Shown piece after piece: positions 8,297 through 17,622 of a DNA stretch of 64,000 nucleotides (its first letter is position 1; every line of letters starts with the position of its first letter). The DNA lies in assembly GCF_019668465.1 (NCBI RefSeq), contig NZ_AP024828.1:3844001-3908000 (forward strand). The letters are read 5' to 3'. The notes beneath the pieces are model-generated. The model had not been told where the DNA came from and did no database searches. It worked only from the letters and a program-made list of their open reading frames with translations. The translations under genes and the position numbers were made by a program. Origin of the DNA: Mycobacterium senriense. GTDB taxonomy: Bacteria > Actinomycetota > Actinomycetes > Mycobacteriales > Mycobacteriaceae.

Positions 8297-10846
8297 ATGA
8301 CCCAACCCGATCGAAGCACGGACGAAATCGACCCTTGCGTGCGTGTGTACGGGGCGCGGGTTCACAATCTGCGGGGCGTCGACGTCGTAGCGCCGCGCGA
8401 CGCGCTGGTCGCGTTCACCGGAATCTCGGGATCCGGCAAATCGTCGCTGGCCTTCGGGACCATCTATGCCGAGGCCCAGCGCCGCTACTTCGAATCGGTC
8501 GCACCGTACGCCCGTCGCCTGCTATTGCCAACCGGCGCGCCAAAAGTAGATGACATCACCGGGCTACCGCCCGCCGTCGCATTACAGCAGCGCCGGGGTT
8601 CGGCGACGTCGCGGTCGACGGTCGGCACCGTCACCACCCTGTCGAACCTGCTGAGGATGCTGTTCTCCCGCGCCGGAACCTACCCGCCGGGAGCCACGGA
8701 ACGACTGGACTCCGATGCGTTCTCCCCGAACACCGCGGTGGGTGCGTGCCCCGAATGCCACGGGCTGGGACGAATCCATCGGGTGACTGAAGAGACACTG
8801 GTACCAGACCCGTCGCTGACCATCCGCGAAGGTGCGGTTGCCGCATGGCCGGGTGCGTGGCAGGGCCAAAACCTACGCGACATCCTCGTCACACTGGGCT
8901 ACGACATCGACAAGCCATGGCGGAAACTCCCTAAGCGTCAACGGGATTGGATTCTGTTCACCGATGAGCAACCCACAGTCGAAATCGATCCGAGCCAGCA
9001 CCCCGTGCAGGCCGACTATTACTACAACGGCACGTTCTCCAGCGCCGAACGCCACGTCCGCCACACGTTGGCCAACTCCCATAGCGCGATGATGCGGCGC
9101 CGCGTATTGCAATTCGTCGACAGCGTCGAGTGCCCGGTCTGCGACGGTTCCGGGTTGCGGCCGGAGGCGCTGAAGGTGACATTCGCCGGACGCACCATCG
9201 CCGACTACGTGGCGATGCCCTTGGCCGACCTTGCTGACACGTTGCGCCCGACGGCTTCCCGGACCGATGCCGCCGCCGCTTACGAGTCAACGAAATCCGG
9301 TGAGCTGACGGAAGTGGCGACCATGATCGCCGCCGACCTCGTCGCACGCCTGCAGGTACTCATAGATCTCGGCCTCGGCTATCTCACGTTGAGTCGCCGC
9401 ACGCCGACCGTGTCGCCCGGCGAGCTGCAGCGGTTGCGGCTGGCCACTCAACTGCGCGCCGGCTTGTTCGGCGTGCTCTATGTGTTAGACGAGCCGTCGG
9501 CCGGACTGCACCCCGCCGACGCCGAACCGCTACTCGAAGTGCTCGATCGGCTGCGGCGCGCGGGCAACTCGCTGTTCGTGGTCGAGCACGATATGGACGT
9601 GGTACGCCGTGCCGACTGGATAGTCGACGTGGGACCCGGGGCCGGAGAGTTTGGCGGGGGCGTGCTCTACAGCGGGCCGGTGCCGGGCCTCGCCGACATC
9701 GAGGGGTCGATCACTCGCAACTACCTTTTCGAGGGAGCCGGGCCGCCACCCCGTCAACCGCGCACGCAGTCCGGGTGGCTGCGGCTGCGCGCGATCTGCT
9801 TCCACAATTTGAGAGACCTCGACGTGGACCTGCCACTTGGCGTGTACACCGCGGTCACCGGAGTGTCCGGTTCAGGCAAGTCGACGCTCGTCGTCAAGGT
9901 GCTCGGCGATGTCGTGCACAGCCATCTCGGCACTGGACGAGCCGCCGAGCCGGCCGAATCCAATGACGACGAAACCGACAGTGGGATCCTGGATCTCGAT
10001 CACGACGCGAGTGTCGGTGTGACGGCAGAGGGGGCCGAGGAGATCAACCGGCTGGTATCCGTCGACCAGCGCCCGATCGGACGCACGCCGCGCTCGACGC
10101 TGGCGACTTACACCGGCTTGTTCGACGCCGTGCGCCGTGAATTCGCCGCGACCCCGAAGGCGCGTCGCCGCGGCTGGACAGCGGGCAGGTTCTCGTTCAA
10201 CGTGGCCGAAGGGCGCTGCCCCACCTGTCAGGGGGAGGGATTCGTCTCGGTCGAATTGTTGTTCTTGCCAGGCACATACGCCACATGTCCGGAGTGTCAA
10301 GGGGCGCGCTACTCCGACGAGACGCTCGAGGTGCGTTACCGCGACCGTACGATCGCCGACGTCCTGGCGATGACCGTCGATGAGGCCGCGGAGTTTTTTG
10401 CCGACGTCGCCAGCGCAGCGCGTAGCCTGACCACGCTGCAAGAGGTCGGATTGGGGTATCTCCGTCTGGGACAGCCCGCGACCGAGCTGTCGGGTGGCGA
10501 GGCGCAGCGGATCAAGCTCGCCGCGGAGCTGCAGAGACCCCGACGAGGGCACACCCTGTACGTGCTCGACGAGCCGACCACCGGGCTGCACCCCGCCGAT
10601 GTGGATCTGCTCGACCGTCAACTGCACCGCCTGGTCGACGCGGGCAACACCGTCGTGGTGGCCGAACACGACATGCGGATGGTCGCGGGGGCGGACTGGG
10701 TGATCGACCTGGGACCGGGAGCCGGCAGCGACGGCGGACGGGTCGTCGCTGCGGGGCCGCCGACGAAGGTGGCACGTGCGAAACACAGCCGCACGGCGCC
10801 GTATCTGGCGAAGCGGTTGGCGCACGCCGAGTGCTTGCCGGCTTGA
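8297..10846 (+). CDS. UvrA2-type excinuclease ABC subunit A paralogue
   Basis: An 849-residue double-ATPase of the UvrA family. The first half has Walker A GISGSGKSSL, zinc module CPECHGLG with CPVCDGSG, signature SPGELQRLRLA and Walker B VLYVLDEPSAGLHP. The second half has GVSGSGKSTL, zinc module CPTCQGEG with CPECQGARY, LSGGEAQRIKLA and LYVLDEPTTGLHP. After STVGTVTTLSNLLRMLFSRAG the sequence passes directly to CPECHG, so the UvrB-binding insertion of canonical UvrA (about 950 residues) is absent, as in UvrA2/DrrC proteins. These have been linked to tolerance of DNA-binding drugs rather than normal excision repair. I chose ATG 8297; a TTG at 8288 behind a G run is possible. Confidence 0.88.
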   Translation: MTQPDRSTDEIDPCVRVYGARVHNLRGVDVVAPRDALVAFTGISGSGKSSLAFGTIYAEAQRRYFESVAPYARRLLLPTGAPKVDDITGLPPAVALQQRRGSATSRSTVGTVTTLSNLLRMLFSRAGTYPPGATERLDSDAFSPNTAVGACPECHGLGRIHRVTEETLVPDPSLTIREGAVAAWPGAWQGQNLRDILVTLGYDIDKPWRKLPKRQRDWILFTDEQPTVEIDPSQHPVQADYYYNGTFSSAERHVRHTLANSHSAMMRRRVLQFVDSVECPVCDGSGLRPEALKVTFAGRTIADYVAMPLADLADTLRPTASRTDAAAAYESTKSGELTEVATMIAADLVARLQVLIDLGLGYLTLSRRTPTVSPGELQRLRLATQLRAGLFGVLYVLDEPSAGLHPADAEPLLEVLDRLRRAGNSLFVVEHDMDVVRRADWIVDVGPGAGEFGGGVLYSGPVPGLADIEGSITRNYLFEGAGPPPRQPRTQSGWLRLRAICFHNLRDLDVDLPLGVYTAVTGVSGSGKSTLVVKVLGDVVHSHLGTGRAAEPAESNDDETDSGILDLDHDASVGVTAEGAEEINRLVSVDQRPIGRTPRSTLATYTGLFDAVRREFAATPKARRRGWTAGRFSFNVAEGRCPTCQGEGFVSVELLFLPGTYATCPECQGARYSDETLEVRYRDRTIADVLAMTVDEAAEFFADVASAARSLTTLQEVGLGYLRLGQPATELSGGEAQRIKLAAELQRPRRGHTLYVLDEPTTGLHPADVDLLDRQLHRLVDAGNTVVVAEHDMRMVAGADWVIDLGPGAGSDGGRVVAAGPPTKVARAKHSRTAPYLAKRLAHAECLPA

Positions 10847-10864
10847 GCGCCATCGCGATTCGAA

Positions 10865-11617
10865 TCAGGCAATCTGGACAACCGCTTGTTCGAAGTACTG
10901 ATTGTAGGCAAGGTAGACCGGTTTCTTCCCGGTCCGGTCCAGAAACTCCTGGAATGCCCTGAACTCCTGTTCCTCGGCGCCCGGGTAATTATAAAACTCG
11001 TCAAATACGATTACGGTACCTGCCACGATGTTGTCGACCAGCTGGTTGAAAATCTCTTTCGTCGATGTGTAAATGTCGCAATCGACATGTAGGAAAGCGA
11101 TGGGAGTGGATTTCAGGACTCGCTTTTTGAACTCCGGAAGGGTTTCGTGAAACATGCCCTTGACCAAAGCCACGTTATGGAGCACCGGTGGCATCCACCC
11201 GTCGACGTTCGCCCGGAAAGTACCTTGGGGGACGGTGATATCGGTGCGCGCCCACCGTTCGGGAAGGCCGTCGAAGGAATCGAATCCCCAGATACGTTGC
11301 CGAGGATTGAGCGCGGCAATGAAGTTGATGGTTCTGCCGGTGCAAACTCCCATCTCCAAAAACGCGCCTCGCACCGTAACGTGGTCAGAACCGAATTTGA
11401 GCAATTCCGCATCGGTGTCGAGAGCCTTCGCATCGCCGAAGTGCTCGGTCACCATCGAAAGCGCCGCCGGCGATTCTCGATAGTCTTTGTCCATCGGGTA
11501 GAAATTGAGGACTTGATGCCCATGATGCCACTCATCGCTCACGATCGGCATCTCCACCAATTGAGCCCAATTGAATCCGTTGCTACACGGATAATCTGAC
11601 GCCATCGACGGCTCCAT
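10865..11617 (-). CDS. TylF/MycF-type SAM-dependent O-methyltransferase
   Basis: The 250-residue protein has the class I methyltransferase core. FLEMGVCTGRTINFIA is the SAM-binding motif I, WGFDSFDGLPE is motif II with the FDSFxGLP signature of the TylF/macrocin O-methyltransferase family, and FLHVDCDIYTSTKEIF with VIVFDEFYNYPG carries the conserved Asp residues that bind the metal in MycF-like enzymes. Members usually methylate sugar hydroxyls in macrolides or cell-wall glycans. The acceptor here is unknown. The start ATG follows GAGGAGG at good spacing. The gene is convergent with the UvrA2 gene, with only 18 nt between stops, and stands alone otherwise. Confidence 0.82.
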   Translation of the reverse strand: MEPSMASDYPCSNGFNWAQLVEMPIVSDEWHHGHQVLNFYPMDKDYRESPAALSMVTEHFGDAKALDTDAELLKFGSDHVTVRGAFLEMGVCTGRTINFIAALNPRQRIWGFDSFDGLPERWARTDITVPQGTFRANVDGWMPPVLHNVALVKGMFHETLPEFKKRVLKSTPIAFLHVDCDIYTSTKEIFNQLVDNIVAGTVIVFDEFYNYPGAEEQEFRAFQEFLDRTGKKPVYLAYNQYFEQAVVQIA

Positions 11618-11915
11618 GCGCTCAACCTCCTCGCCGGAAGACGCAGCATGATTAATCGGCAGCGTAGAGGCTTGGCACGGAATTCACGACGGATTGTGAC
11701 ATCCCATCGGCACCGCTGCCAGATCGTCCAGATCCCAGCGTTCGACGGCCACACCCACGCGCGCCTTGCCGCGAAACTACCGTCACCCCTCAAGTCACCC
11801 TGCCCGGCCACGGTACTGCGGCGACATTGCTACTCCGACACGAAAATTTGAGTCACCGAAACGGCCGACAGCGCAGTAGTCTTATGTGCCAGCATCTCCA
11901 TAAAGGAGCGGGATC

Positions 11916-13289
11916 TTGGGGTCTCAGAGAGTCGTCGTCAGTCGGCCGGATCGGCTCCCGTTGGCCGCTCGCGCGTCCGCAGTGCCCGCAACAATCCTCG
12001 ACCTAGGCGGTCGGTATCCAGGGGCCGCAGTATTGCTCGCGGCGCCGCTGACAGTCGCCGGTATCTGGGGAATGGTCACCCGCCCATCCTTGGCACTGCC
12101 GCTGGTATTGCTAGTCGGCGTGGCCTTGGTCTTGACCGATTTCCTAGCGGGCCCATACAGAGTGGCTGAGCAAAAGGCGCGGGCAGCGGGCGGCGCCCCG
12201 ATGCGGAACCGTCAGCCGCTCGTCAATAAACCCAGGCCGCCGTCCAAGCAGAAGCCGCCGCGACTCAAGGTGGAAGCTCACGCGGGGCCGGAGGCAGAAG
12301 CCGCCGCCGCCCAGGCGCTGGCCGCGGAAGCCGAAGCGGTGGCCGCCGCCGCGCGGGCGCGGGCAGACGCGGCCGCCGCCGAAGCGCTGGCCGCGGAAGC
12401 GGAAGCGCTGGCCGCGGAAGCCGAAGCGCTGGCCGCCGAGGCGCGGGCGCGGGACGAAGCCGCCGCCGCCGAAGCGCTGGCCGCCGAACCCGAGGCGGTG
12501 GCCGCCGAGGCTCAGGCGCAGGCGGAGGTCGCCGCGGCGGAAGCCCTGGCCGCGGAGGCGCGCGCACGAGAGCGGGCGCGCGCGGAAGCCGCGGCCGCCG
12601 AAGCGCTGGCCGCCGAGGCGCACAAGCGGGCAGAAGCCGCCGAGGCCCAGGCCCTGGCCGCCGAAGCCCGGAAGCAGGCAAAAGCCGCCGAAGCCCAGGC
12701 TCTGGCCGCCGAAGCCCGGAACCGGGCAAAAGCCGCCGAACCCGAAGCTTTGGCCGCCGAAGCGCGGGCGCAGGCAGAAGCCACCGAAACTCAAGCCTTG
12801 ATCGCCGAGGCGCGGGAACGGGAACGGGCACGCGCAAAAGCTGCCGAAGCCGAGGCGTTGGCCATCGAGGCGCGGAAGCAGGCGGAAGCCGCCGAAGCGC
12901 AAGCCGTGGCCGCCGCGGCGAGGAAGCGGGCAGAAGCCGCCGAAATCGAGGCCCTTGCGGCCGAAGCTCGGAAGCGGGCAAAGGCCGCCGAAGCGGAAGC
13001 GCTGGTGGCCGAGGCGCAGGCGCACGCGGAAGCCGCCGAGACCCAGGCGCTGGCCGCCGAGGCGCGGGCGCGGGAGCGGGCGCGCGCGGAAGCCGCCGAA
13101 GCCGAAGCCCTCGCCGCCGAGTCGCGGGCGCGCGCGGAAGCGGCCGAAACTCGCGCTCGGGCCGCCGAGGTTTGGGCGGGAGCAGAAGCCGCCGAGGCCC
13201 AAGCTCGTGCCGCGGAGGCACGGGCGAAGGCAATCTGGCTGCGGCTCGAGGCTGAAGCCAAAATCAAGCGGCCCCCGCAAGAGAACTAG
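11916..13289 (+). CDS. membrane-anchored alanine-rich coiled-coil protein with 16-residue repeats
   Basis: The start is TTG behind AAAGGAG. Residues about 33-80 hold two hydrophobic segments (PGAAVLLAAPLTVAGIWGMV and LALPLVLLVGVALVLTDFL). A short basic, proline-rich linker leads into about 350 residues made of Ala, Glu, Arg and Gln. The clearest part repeats a 16-residue unit close to KAAEAQALAAEARKQA, encoded by 48-bp DNA repeats. The tract should form a long helix or coiled coil, on whichever membrane face the topology dictates. Similar Ala/Glu-rich tails occur in TolA-like and cytoskeletal proteins, but I see no TolA domain. The gene ends about 100 nt before moxR on the same strand. Repeat number is likely to vary between strains. 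Confidence 0.7.
   Translation: MGSQRVVVSRPDRLPLAARASAVPATILDLGGRYPGAAVLLAAPLTVAGIWGMVTRPSLALPLVLLVGVALVLTDFLAGPYRVAEQKARAAGGAPMRNRQPLVNKPRPPSKQKPPRLKVEAHAGPEAEAAAAQALAAEAEAVAAAARARADAAAAEALAAEAEALAAEAEALAAEARARDEAAAAEALAAEPEAVAAEAQAQAEVAAAEALAAEARARERARAEAAAAEALAAEAHKRAEAAEAQALAAEARKQAKAAEAQALAAEARNRAKAAEPEALAAEARAQAEATETQALIAEARERERARAKAAEAEALAIEARKQAEAAEAQAVAAAARKRAEAAEIEALAAEARKRAKAAEAEALVAEAQAHAEAAETQALAAEARARERARAEAAEAEALAAESRARAEAAETRARAAEVWAGAEAAEAQARAAEARAKAIWLRLEAEAKIKRPPQEN
12280..13245 (+). repeat. coding tandem repeats, mostly 48-bp units
   Basis: DNA repeats underlying the Ala/Glu/Arg-rich tract. Between about 12620 and 12800 consecutive 48-bp copies differ at only a few bases; flanking copies are more degenerate or of other lengths. 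The repeats open long frames on the opposite strand too, which I take as artefacts. Confidence 0.7.
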
Positions 13290-13392
13290 CCGTAGCCGGT
13301 CGTCCAGCGCTCGCGAACACGCGGAACGGACGCGAGCAGCGTCGTGCGGCCGGAAGTGTGGAAAAACGGCACCTGGGTATCCCAGCGGGCGT

Positions 13393-14394
13393 ATGTCTAC
13401 AGCACGGATACAACCTGATCAGCGCGAACTCGACGGCGTCCAACGGATCGTCGACGCCATCTCCCAGGCGTTCGCCGCCAAGATAGTCGGGCAGCGTGAC
13501 CTTCGCGAGTCGCTGCTCATCGGTCTGCTCGCGGGCGGTCACGTCCTGCTCGAGAGCGTGCCGGGTCTGGCCAAGACCACCGCCGCCAAGGTGCTCGCCG
13601 AGTCGATTCATGGCCGCTTTCAACGCATTCAGTGCACACCCGACCTGCTGCCCAGCGACATCATCGGCACCCAGATCTACGACTCGGCGACCAACTCTTT
13701 CGTCACCCAACTGGGTCCGGTGCACGCCAACATCGTGCTGCTCGACGAGATCAACCGGTCCAGCGCCAAGACACAGAGCGCGATGCTCGAAGCGATGGAG
13801 GAGCGGCAGACCACGATCGCCGGGCAGGTCCACCCCCTTGCGGATCCCTTTCTGGTCATCGCCACCCAAAATCCCGTCGACCAGGAAGGCACCTATCCGC
13901 TCTCCGAGGCGCAGACCGACCGTTTCCTGCTCAAGGAGATCGTGCGCTACCCCTCCCCGCAGGAGGAGGTGGAAGTCATGACGCGGATCGACGCCGGCAT
14001 CTACGACAGGGGGCAGCCGACGGCGCCGGTGGTCAGCCTCGACGACGTGTTGCGCTTGCAGGAGGTGGTGCGTCACGTCCACATGGACCGTGCGCTGATG
14101 CTTTACGCCAGCCAACTGGTCGACGTGACCCGCCACCCCGCGCGGGCGCTGCCCAAGCAGATCGCGCGCCTGGTCGAGTACGGTGCCAGCCCGCGTGCCA
14201 CGATCGCCTTCTGCAAGGCGGCCCGGGCGCAGGCGGTGCTGGCCGGGCGCGCACACGTGCTTCCGGAAGACATCGCGAACCTGGCGCACCGGGTGCTGCG
14301 GCACCGGCTCATCCTCGGCTTCGAAGCGGCCAGCGCCGACATCACTGCCGAGGTCGTGGTCGACGCCGCGCTGCGGGCCGTTCGCGTGCCCTGA
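13393..14394 (+). CDS. MoxR-family AAA+ ATPase
   Basis: A 333-residue MoxR ATPase. AAKIVGQRDLRESLLIGLLA opens the AAA core, HVLLESVPGLAKTTAAKVLA is the Walker A region (GLAKT, typical of MoxR), RIQCTPDLLPSDIIGTQIY follows, and NIVLLDEINRSSAKTQSAML is Walker B with the MoxR DEINR motif. ATQNPVDQEGTYPLSEAQTDRF is the sensor 1 and arginine-finger region. MoxR proteins act as chaperones that mature or insert metal into partners with VWA domains. The downstream DUF58 and VWA genes are the expected partners. I chose ATG 13393 because the longer upstream frame is a shadow of the alanine-rich gene. Confidence 0.9.
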   Translation: MSTARIQPDQRELDGVQRIVDAISQAFAAKIVGQRDLRESLLIGLLAGGHVLLESVPGLAKTTAAKVLAESIHGRFQRIQCTPDLLPSDIIGTQIYDSATNSFVTQLGPVHANIVLLDEINRSSAKTQSAMLEAMEERQTTIAGQVHPLADPFLVIATQNPVDQEGTYPLSEAQTDRFLLKEIVRYPSPQEEVEVMTRIDAGIYDRGQPTAPVVSLDDVLRLQEVVRHVHMDRALMLYASQLVDVTRHPARALPKQIARLVEYGASPRATIAFCKAARAQAVLAGRAHVLPEDIANLAHRVLRHRLILGFEAASADITAEVVVDAALRAVRVP

Positions 14395-14401
14395 GGTCAT
14401 C

Positions 14402-15268
14402 GTGGGTAAGCACCTCAACCGGGCCAAGGCGCACTTCGGCACCGACACCCGCGGTCTGCTCGAAGGCGGCCGCTACGCGCTATTGCATACGCGCAGCATG
14501 GAATTCGACGATCTACGCCCGTACGTTCCCGGTGACGACGTCCGAGACATCGACTGGAAGGCTTCCGCACGCTCGGGCGGCGTCCTCATCAAACGGTTCG
14601 TGTCCGAAAAGCACCACAAGATCCTGCTCGTCGCCGACGCCGGTCGCAACATGTCGGCGCTCGCCCCGAGCGGGGAGTGCAAACGCGACATCGCCGCGCA
14701 AATCATGGGTGCGGTGGGATTGATCGGCCTGCGGCGGTCCGACCAGATCGGCATGGTCTACGGCGACCGCCGCGGCAGCGTGAACATCCCCCAGCGGCGC
14801 GGCGAGTCGCACATCGAGGGACTGCTGCACCGCTGGTATCAACACACCACGACCGGCCCCGGTCGCAGCGACATCACCGCCCAACTCGACTACGTCGCAA
14901 CGCATTACCGGCACACCATGCTGATCATCGTCGTCTCCGACGAACCGGAGGTCGATGACCGGCTCAGCGAAGTGCTCACCAGACTGACCGGGCGCCACGA
15001 CATCATGTGGGCGATGGTGTCCGACATGCCCGCGGTGGGTCCCGACAACACCGACGGATACGACGTCGCCACCGGTCGCTTCGTCCTGAACGGAGCCGAC
15101 CTCGGGCCCCGGGTGGTCACCGCGTACCGCCGTGCCGAGCAGGCGCGGCGCAACAGCCTCGATGCGTTCCTGACCAGCCACGCCATTCCGTACGCGACTA
15201 TCGCCGGTAGCAAGGACATTCGGGGCGAGCTGGTTCGCCTGACCGAGGTGGCCGCCCGTGCCGGATGA
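14402..15268 (+). CDS. DUF58 domain protein of a MoxR operon
   Basis: A 288-residue DUF58 protein starting at GTG 14402, just 7 nt after the moxR stop with TGAGG as ribosome binding site. It contains the family core MEFDDLRPYVPGDDVRDIDW-K (positions near 14500-14560), then ASARSGGVLIKRF, and a VWA-like half with ILLVADAGRNMSAL. In most DUF58 proteins this last region is D-x-S-x-S; here DAGRNM only partly keeps it. DUF58 proteins are found next to MoxR ATPases almost everywhere and are thought to be their substrates. There is no membrane segment. Confidence 0.87.
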   Translation: MGKHLNRAKAHFGTDTRGLLEGGRYALLHTRSMEFDDLRPYVPGDDVRDIDWKASARSGGVLIKRFVSEKHHKILLVADAGRNMSALAPSGECKRDIAAQIMGAVGLIGLRRSDQIGMVYGDRRGSVNIPQRRGESHIEGLLHRWYQHTTTGPGRSDITAQLDYVATHYRHTMLIIVVSDEPEVDDRLSEVLTRLTGRHDIMWAMVSDMPAVGPDNTDGYDVATGRFVLNGADLGPRVVTAYRRAEQARRNSLDAFLTSHAIPYATIAGSKDIRGELVRLTEVAARAG

Positions 15269-15731
15269 CCTGCTGCGCCACGTGTTCGGTCCGCAGCCGT
15301 ACTCGTCGTGGTGGCTGTGGCTGGCCGTGCTAGTGATCCTTGGCGTGTTCGGTTGGTATGCGGGTGTTTTCGTGTGGACGCTGCCATCCGACCGTTTACG
15401 ACGCATCCCGGTTGCGCGGCGAGTGCATGCCTGGCTGATCCGCAACCGATTCGCCCGCTGTGTGCAGGGTATCGCCGACGAGCACACTGCCGGCCGCATG
15501 TCGGCTCCGGCTGCGTGCGCGGCGATCAGCCGGACACTGCGCAGTTTTCTGCATCAAGCGACCGGCACGCGGGTGCAGTATCTGCAGATCGCCGCCATGG
15601 CCGATGGGGAGCTGGCTGCGGCCGCGCCGCTGCTCGCCCGGCTTGGTGACGGGCAGTTCAACGCCGAGACGCAGGTCGATGTCGACGACGCGAGCGCTCG
15701 GGCGCAGGAGTTGATCCGCTCGTGGACCTGA
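15258..15731 (+). CDS. single-pass membrane protein of the MoxR operon, 157 aa
   Basis: GTG start overlapping the DUF58 stop by 11 nt. One membrane helix at residues about 18-40 (WWLWLAVLVILGVFGWYAGVFVW) is followed by a basic stretch (RRIPVARRVHAWLIRNRF) and a soluble helical domain. Position and size correspond to the DUF4381-like or small TM protein commonly found between DUF58 and VWA genes in such operons. No catalytic motif. Its probable role is as an assembly partner at the membrane. Confidence 0.7.
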   Translation: MPDDLLRHVFGPQPYSSWWLWLAVLVILGVFGWYAGVFVWTLPSDRLRRIPVARRVHAWLIRNRFARCVQGIADEHTAGRMSAPAACAAISRTLRSFLHQATGTRVQYLQIAAMADGELAAAAPLLARLGDGQFNAETQVDVDDASARAQELIRSWT

Positions 15732-16702
15732 GGTGGTGGCCGGTCGCGCTCATCGGATTGACCTGTTTGGTCGCAGTTGTCGCCCTGGCGGCGTTGCTGT
15801 CGATGACCGCTACCCGCCGGCAGCTGCGCCCGCTGGCCAACGTCGCACGACTGATCCGGTTGCCCGAGTACGCGAAAGTGGCGCGGCTGCGGACGTTGTC
15901 GACGATTGTGACGTTGGTGGTGCTGACGGTCATGTTCGCCGCCGCGACGTGGGCGGCCGCCCGTCCGAGCGTGGCGACCAATGATTTCGACGCCGCCCAC
16001 CCCGAGGACATCATGTTGTGCGTCGGGCAGCCAGTGGCCGACGCGTCGACGGCGGACCTGCTCGACTACTTCGCGCGCCAGACCACGAATTCCCCTCAGG
16101 CCCAACGCATCGGCCTGACGTCGGCCAACCGCCGCCTGGTGCCGCTGACGCGCGACCATCAGTATGCCGCCGGCCGGTTCGGCGACTACACGGGCGCCGC
16201 CCACGAGGCGCCTTCGGCGTCGTTCGCCCCAGCGGTGCCGTACACCGACTACGCCGCTAGCGTGAATGACGTTCTTGCGTTGTGCCTCTCCGGCTTTCCT
16301 ACCGCCGAGCAGCGCACCACCCACCGACGCTCGGTGATCTATCTCGGGCCGTCGGGTCTCCGCGCAGCGGGGGAGCCGCGTCCCGCATTGTTCACCGACG
16401 GCAGCGTCCGGTCCCTGGTCGAGCGGGTCGGGGCCCAAGTCAACGTGATCGACACTGCCGCCTCACCCGCGAGCGCTGCGCTGGTCACGCTCGCCAACCA
16501 GACCGGTGGCCGGTACGTCGCCCCCGGAGCCGAATCGGTGACCGCGGCGCTCAACGAGATTCGCGCACACGCCCCACCGGCGCGCCGTGCCGATGGCACG
16601 GTCGTGACCGCGGACTTCCGGGACGCACCGGTGGCACCGCTGGTCATCGCGTTGCTGTCGGCGGCCGTGCTGTCGGTGGCCCTCTTGGTGTTGCGCCGAT
16701 GA
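15722..16702 (+). CDS. VWA-like membrane protein with lost metal site
   Basis: A 326-residue protein starting at GTG 15722, overlapping the previous gene by 10 nt. It has two N-terminal helices (PVALIGLTCLVAVVALAALL and TLSTIVTLVVLTVMFAAATWA) and one C-terminal helix (APLVIALLSAAVLSVALLVL) around an exported VWA-like domain. Its first strand reads DIMLCVGQPVADAS, where a functional MIDAS would be D-x-S-x-S, so metal binding is unlikely. Topology resembles BatA/BatB-type proteins of aerotolerance operons. It probably pairs with the next VWA protein. Confidence 0.7.
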   Translation: MDLRWWPVALIGLTCLVAVVALAALLSMTATRRQLRPLANVARLIRLPEYAKVARLRTLSTIVTLVVLTVMFAAATWAAARPSVATNDFDAAHPEDIMLCVGQPVADASTADLLDYFARQTTNSPQAQRIGLTSANRRLVPLTRDHQYAAGRFGDYTGAAHEAPSASFAPAVPYTDYAASVNDVLALCLSGFPTAEQRTTHRRSVIYLGPSGLRAAGEPRPALFTDGSVRSLVERVGAQVNVIDTAASPASAALVTLANQTGGRYVAPGAESVTAALNEIRAHAPPARRADGTVVTADFRDAPVAPLVIALLSAAVLSVALLVLRR

Positions 16703-17622
16703 CGTTTCAACCAGTACTGCCCTGGCCGATCCTTGCGGTCGTGGCCGGGGCGCTGTTGCTGGCGCGGGTGGTGGCGCTGCGCCAGGTGCTGCTCTCGGCG
16801 GGCCACCGGCGGGGTCGCGCGGTACTGCGCTGGGGCGGGGTGACGTTGACTGTGCTGCTGCTCATCGCGGCGACTACCCGCCCGGCACTTCTTGACCAGC
16901 AAAACAGCCAGGGCGCAAAGGCCGCAGCCGGCGCCAATCTCAACGTGTTCCTGGTCGTCGACCGTTCGGCAGGCGCAAACGCCGAGGTCTACGGCAACGG
17001 CGAACCGCGGATCGCGGGCATGCGCGACGACATCGCGTCGGTGATCAAGCAGTACCCCGCCGCACGATATGCGCTCATCGGCTTCACCTCGAAAGCCTCC
17101 CTGGATTGGCCGCTGTCCGAGGACGTTTGGAGCCTGCGTCCAACCGTTGCGGCGCTCGGCTCGCAGAACGCGGCGTTTGACGCGAACGCGGGCGCGGCGG
17201 ACAACGTGCTGCGATACCAGCTGATCCAGGCGACGCAACAATATCCGGGTTCGCGGAACGTGGTGCTCTACTTCGGCTCCGGGGCGCCAGGCTCGCGCGC
17301 CCCCCAGGGTGACTTCAACCTCATGGCAGGTTCGGTTGCCGGGGGAGCGGTGCTGGGTTACGGCAGCGGCGACGCGATCGATGAAGCCGAATTGCACAGA
17401 ATCGCAGCACAACTCGGCGTCCCGTACGTACACCGCGAGCTCGGTCAACCCTTCCAGATTGGACTGCCTCACACACCGGGTAGCAGCGGGGATTCCGCCG
17501 ATCGGACCGAGCTGTACTGGTTGCCCGCGCTGCTCGCGGCGGCGCTGCTGCTCGCTGAGATCTACCTGTCGGTCCGAGAGTTCCGGCGCGGCCGCATTGC
17601 CCGACGGGACCTGGCATCATGA
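16699..17622 (+). CDS. VWA domain membrane protein (BatA/B-like)
   Basis: ATG overlaps the previous stop (ATGA). The 307-residue product has two N-terminal helices (WPILAVVAGALLLARVVAL and GGVTLTVLLLIAATT), a VWA domain and a C-terminal helix (YWLPALLAAALLLAEIYL). The first VWA strand reads LNVFLVVDRSAGAN: D-R-S is kept but the second Ser of D-x-S-x-S is Gly. RYALIGFTS and NVVLYFGSGAPG correspond to later strands. In the MoxR/DUF58 operon this would be a membrane-bound target or effector of the ATPase. Confidence 0.78.
   Translation: MTFQPVLPWPILAVVAGALLLARVVALRQVLLSAGHRRGRAVLRWGGVTLTVLLLIAATTRPALLDQQNSQGAKAAAGANLNVFLVVDRSAGANAEVYGNGEPRIAGMRDDIASVIKQYPAARYALIGFTSKASLDWPLSEDVWSLRPTVAALGSQNAAFDANAGAADNVLRYQLIQATQQYPGSRNVVLYFGSGAPGSRAPQGDFNLMAGSVAGGAVLGYGSGDAIDEAELHRIAAQLGVPYVHRELGQPFQIGLPHTPGSSGDSADRTELYWLPALLAAALLLAEIYLSVREFRRGRIARRDLAS

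Noticed and set aside
12144..13280. Long frames on the minus strand opposite the alanine-rich gene
   Set aside because: They arise because the 48-bp repeats avoid stops in several frames. They encode low-complexity Gly/Phe/Arg or Pro/Arg text, while the plus-strand frame has a ribosome binding site and membrane helices.
13264..14448. 394-codon minus-strand frame over moxR
   Set aside because: Shadow of moxR: His/Asp/Val-rich without motifs, while the plus frame has full AAA+ motifs.
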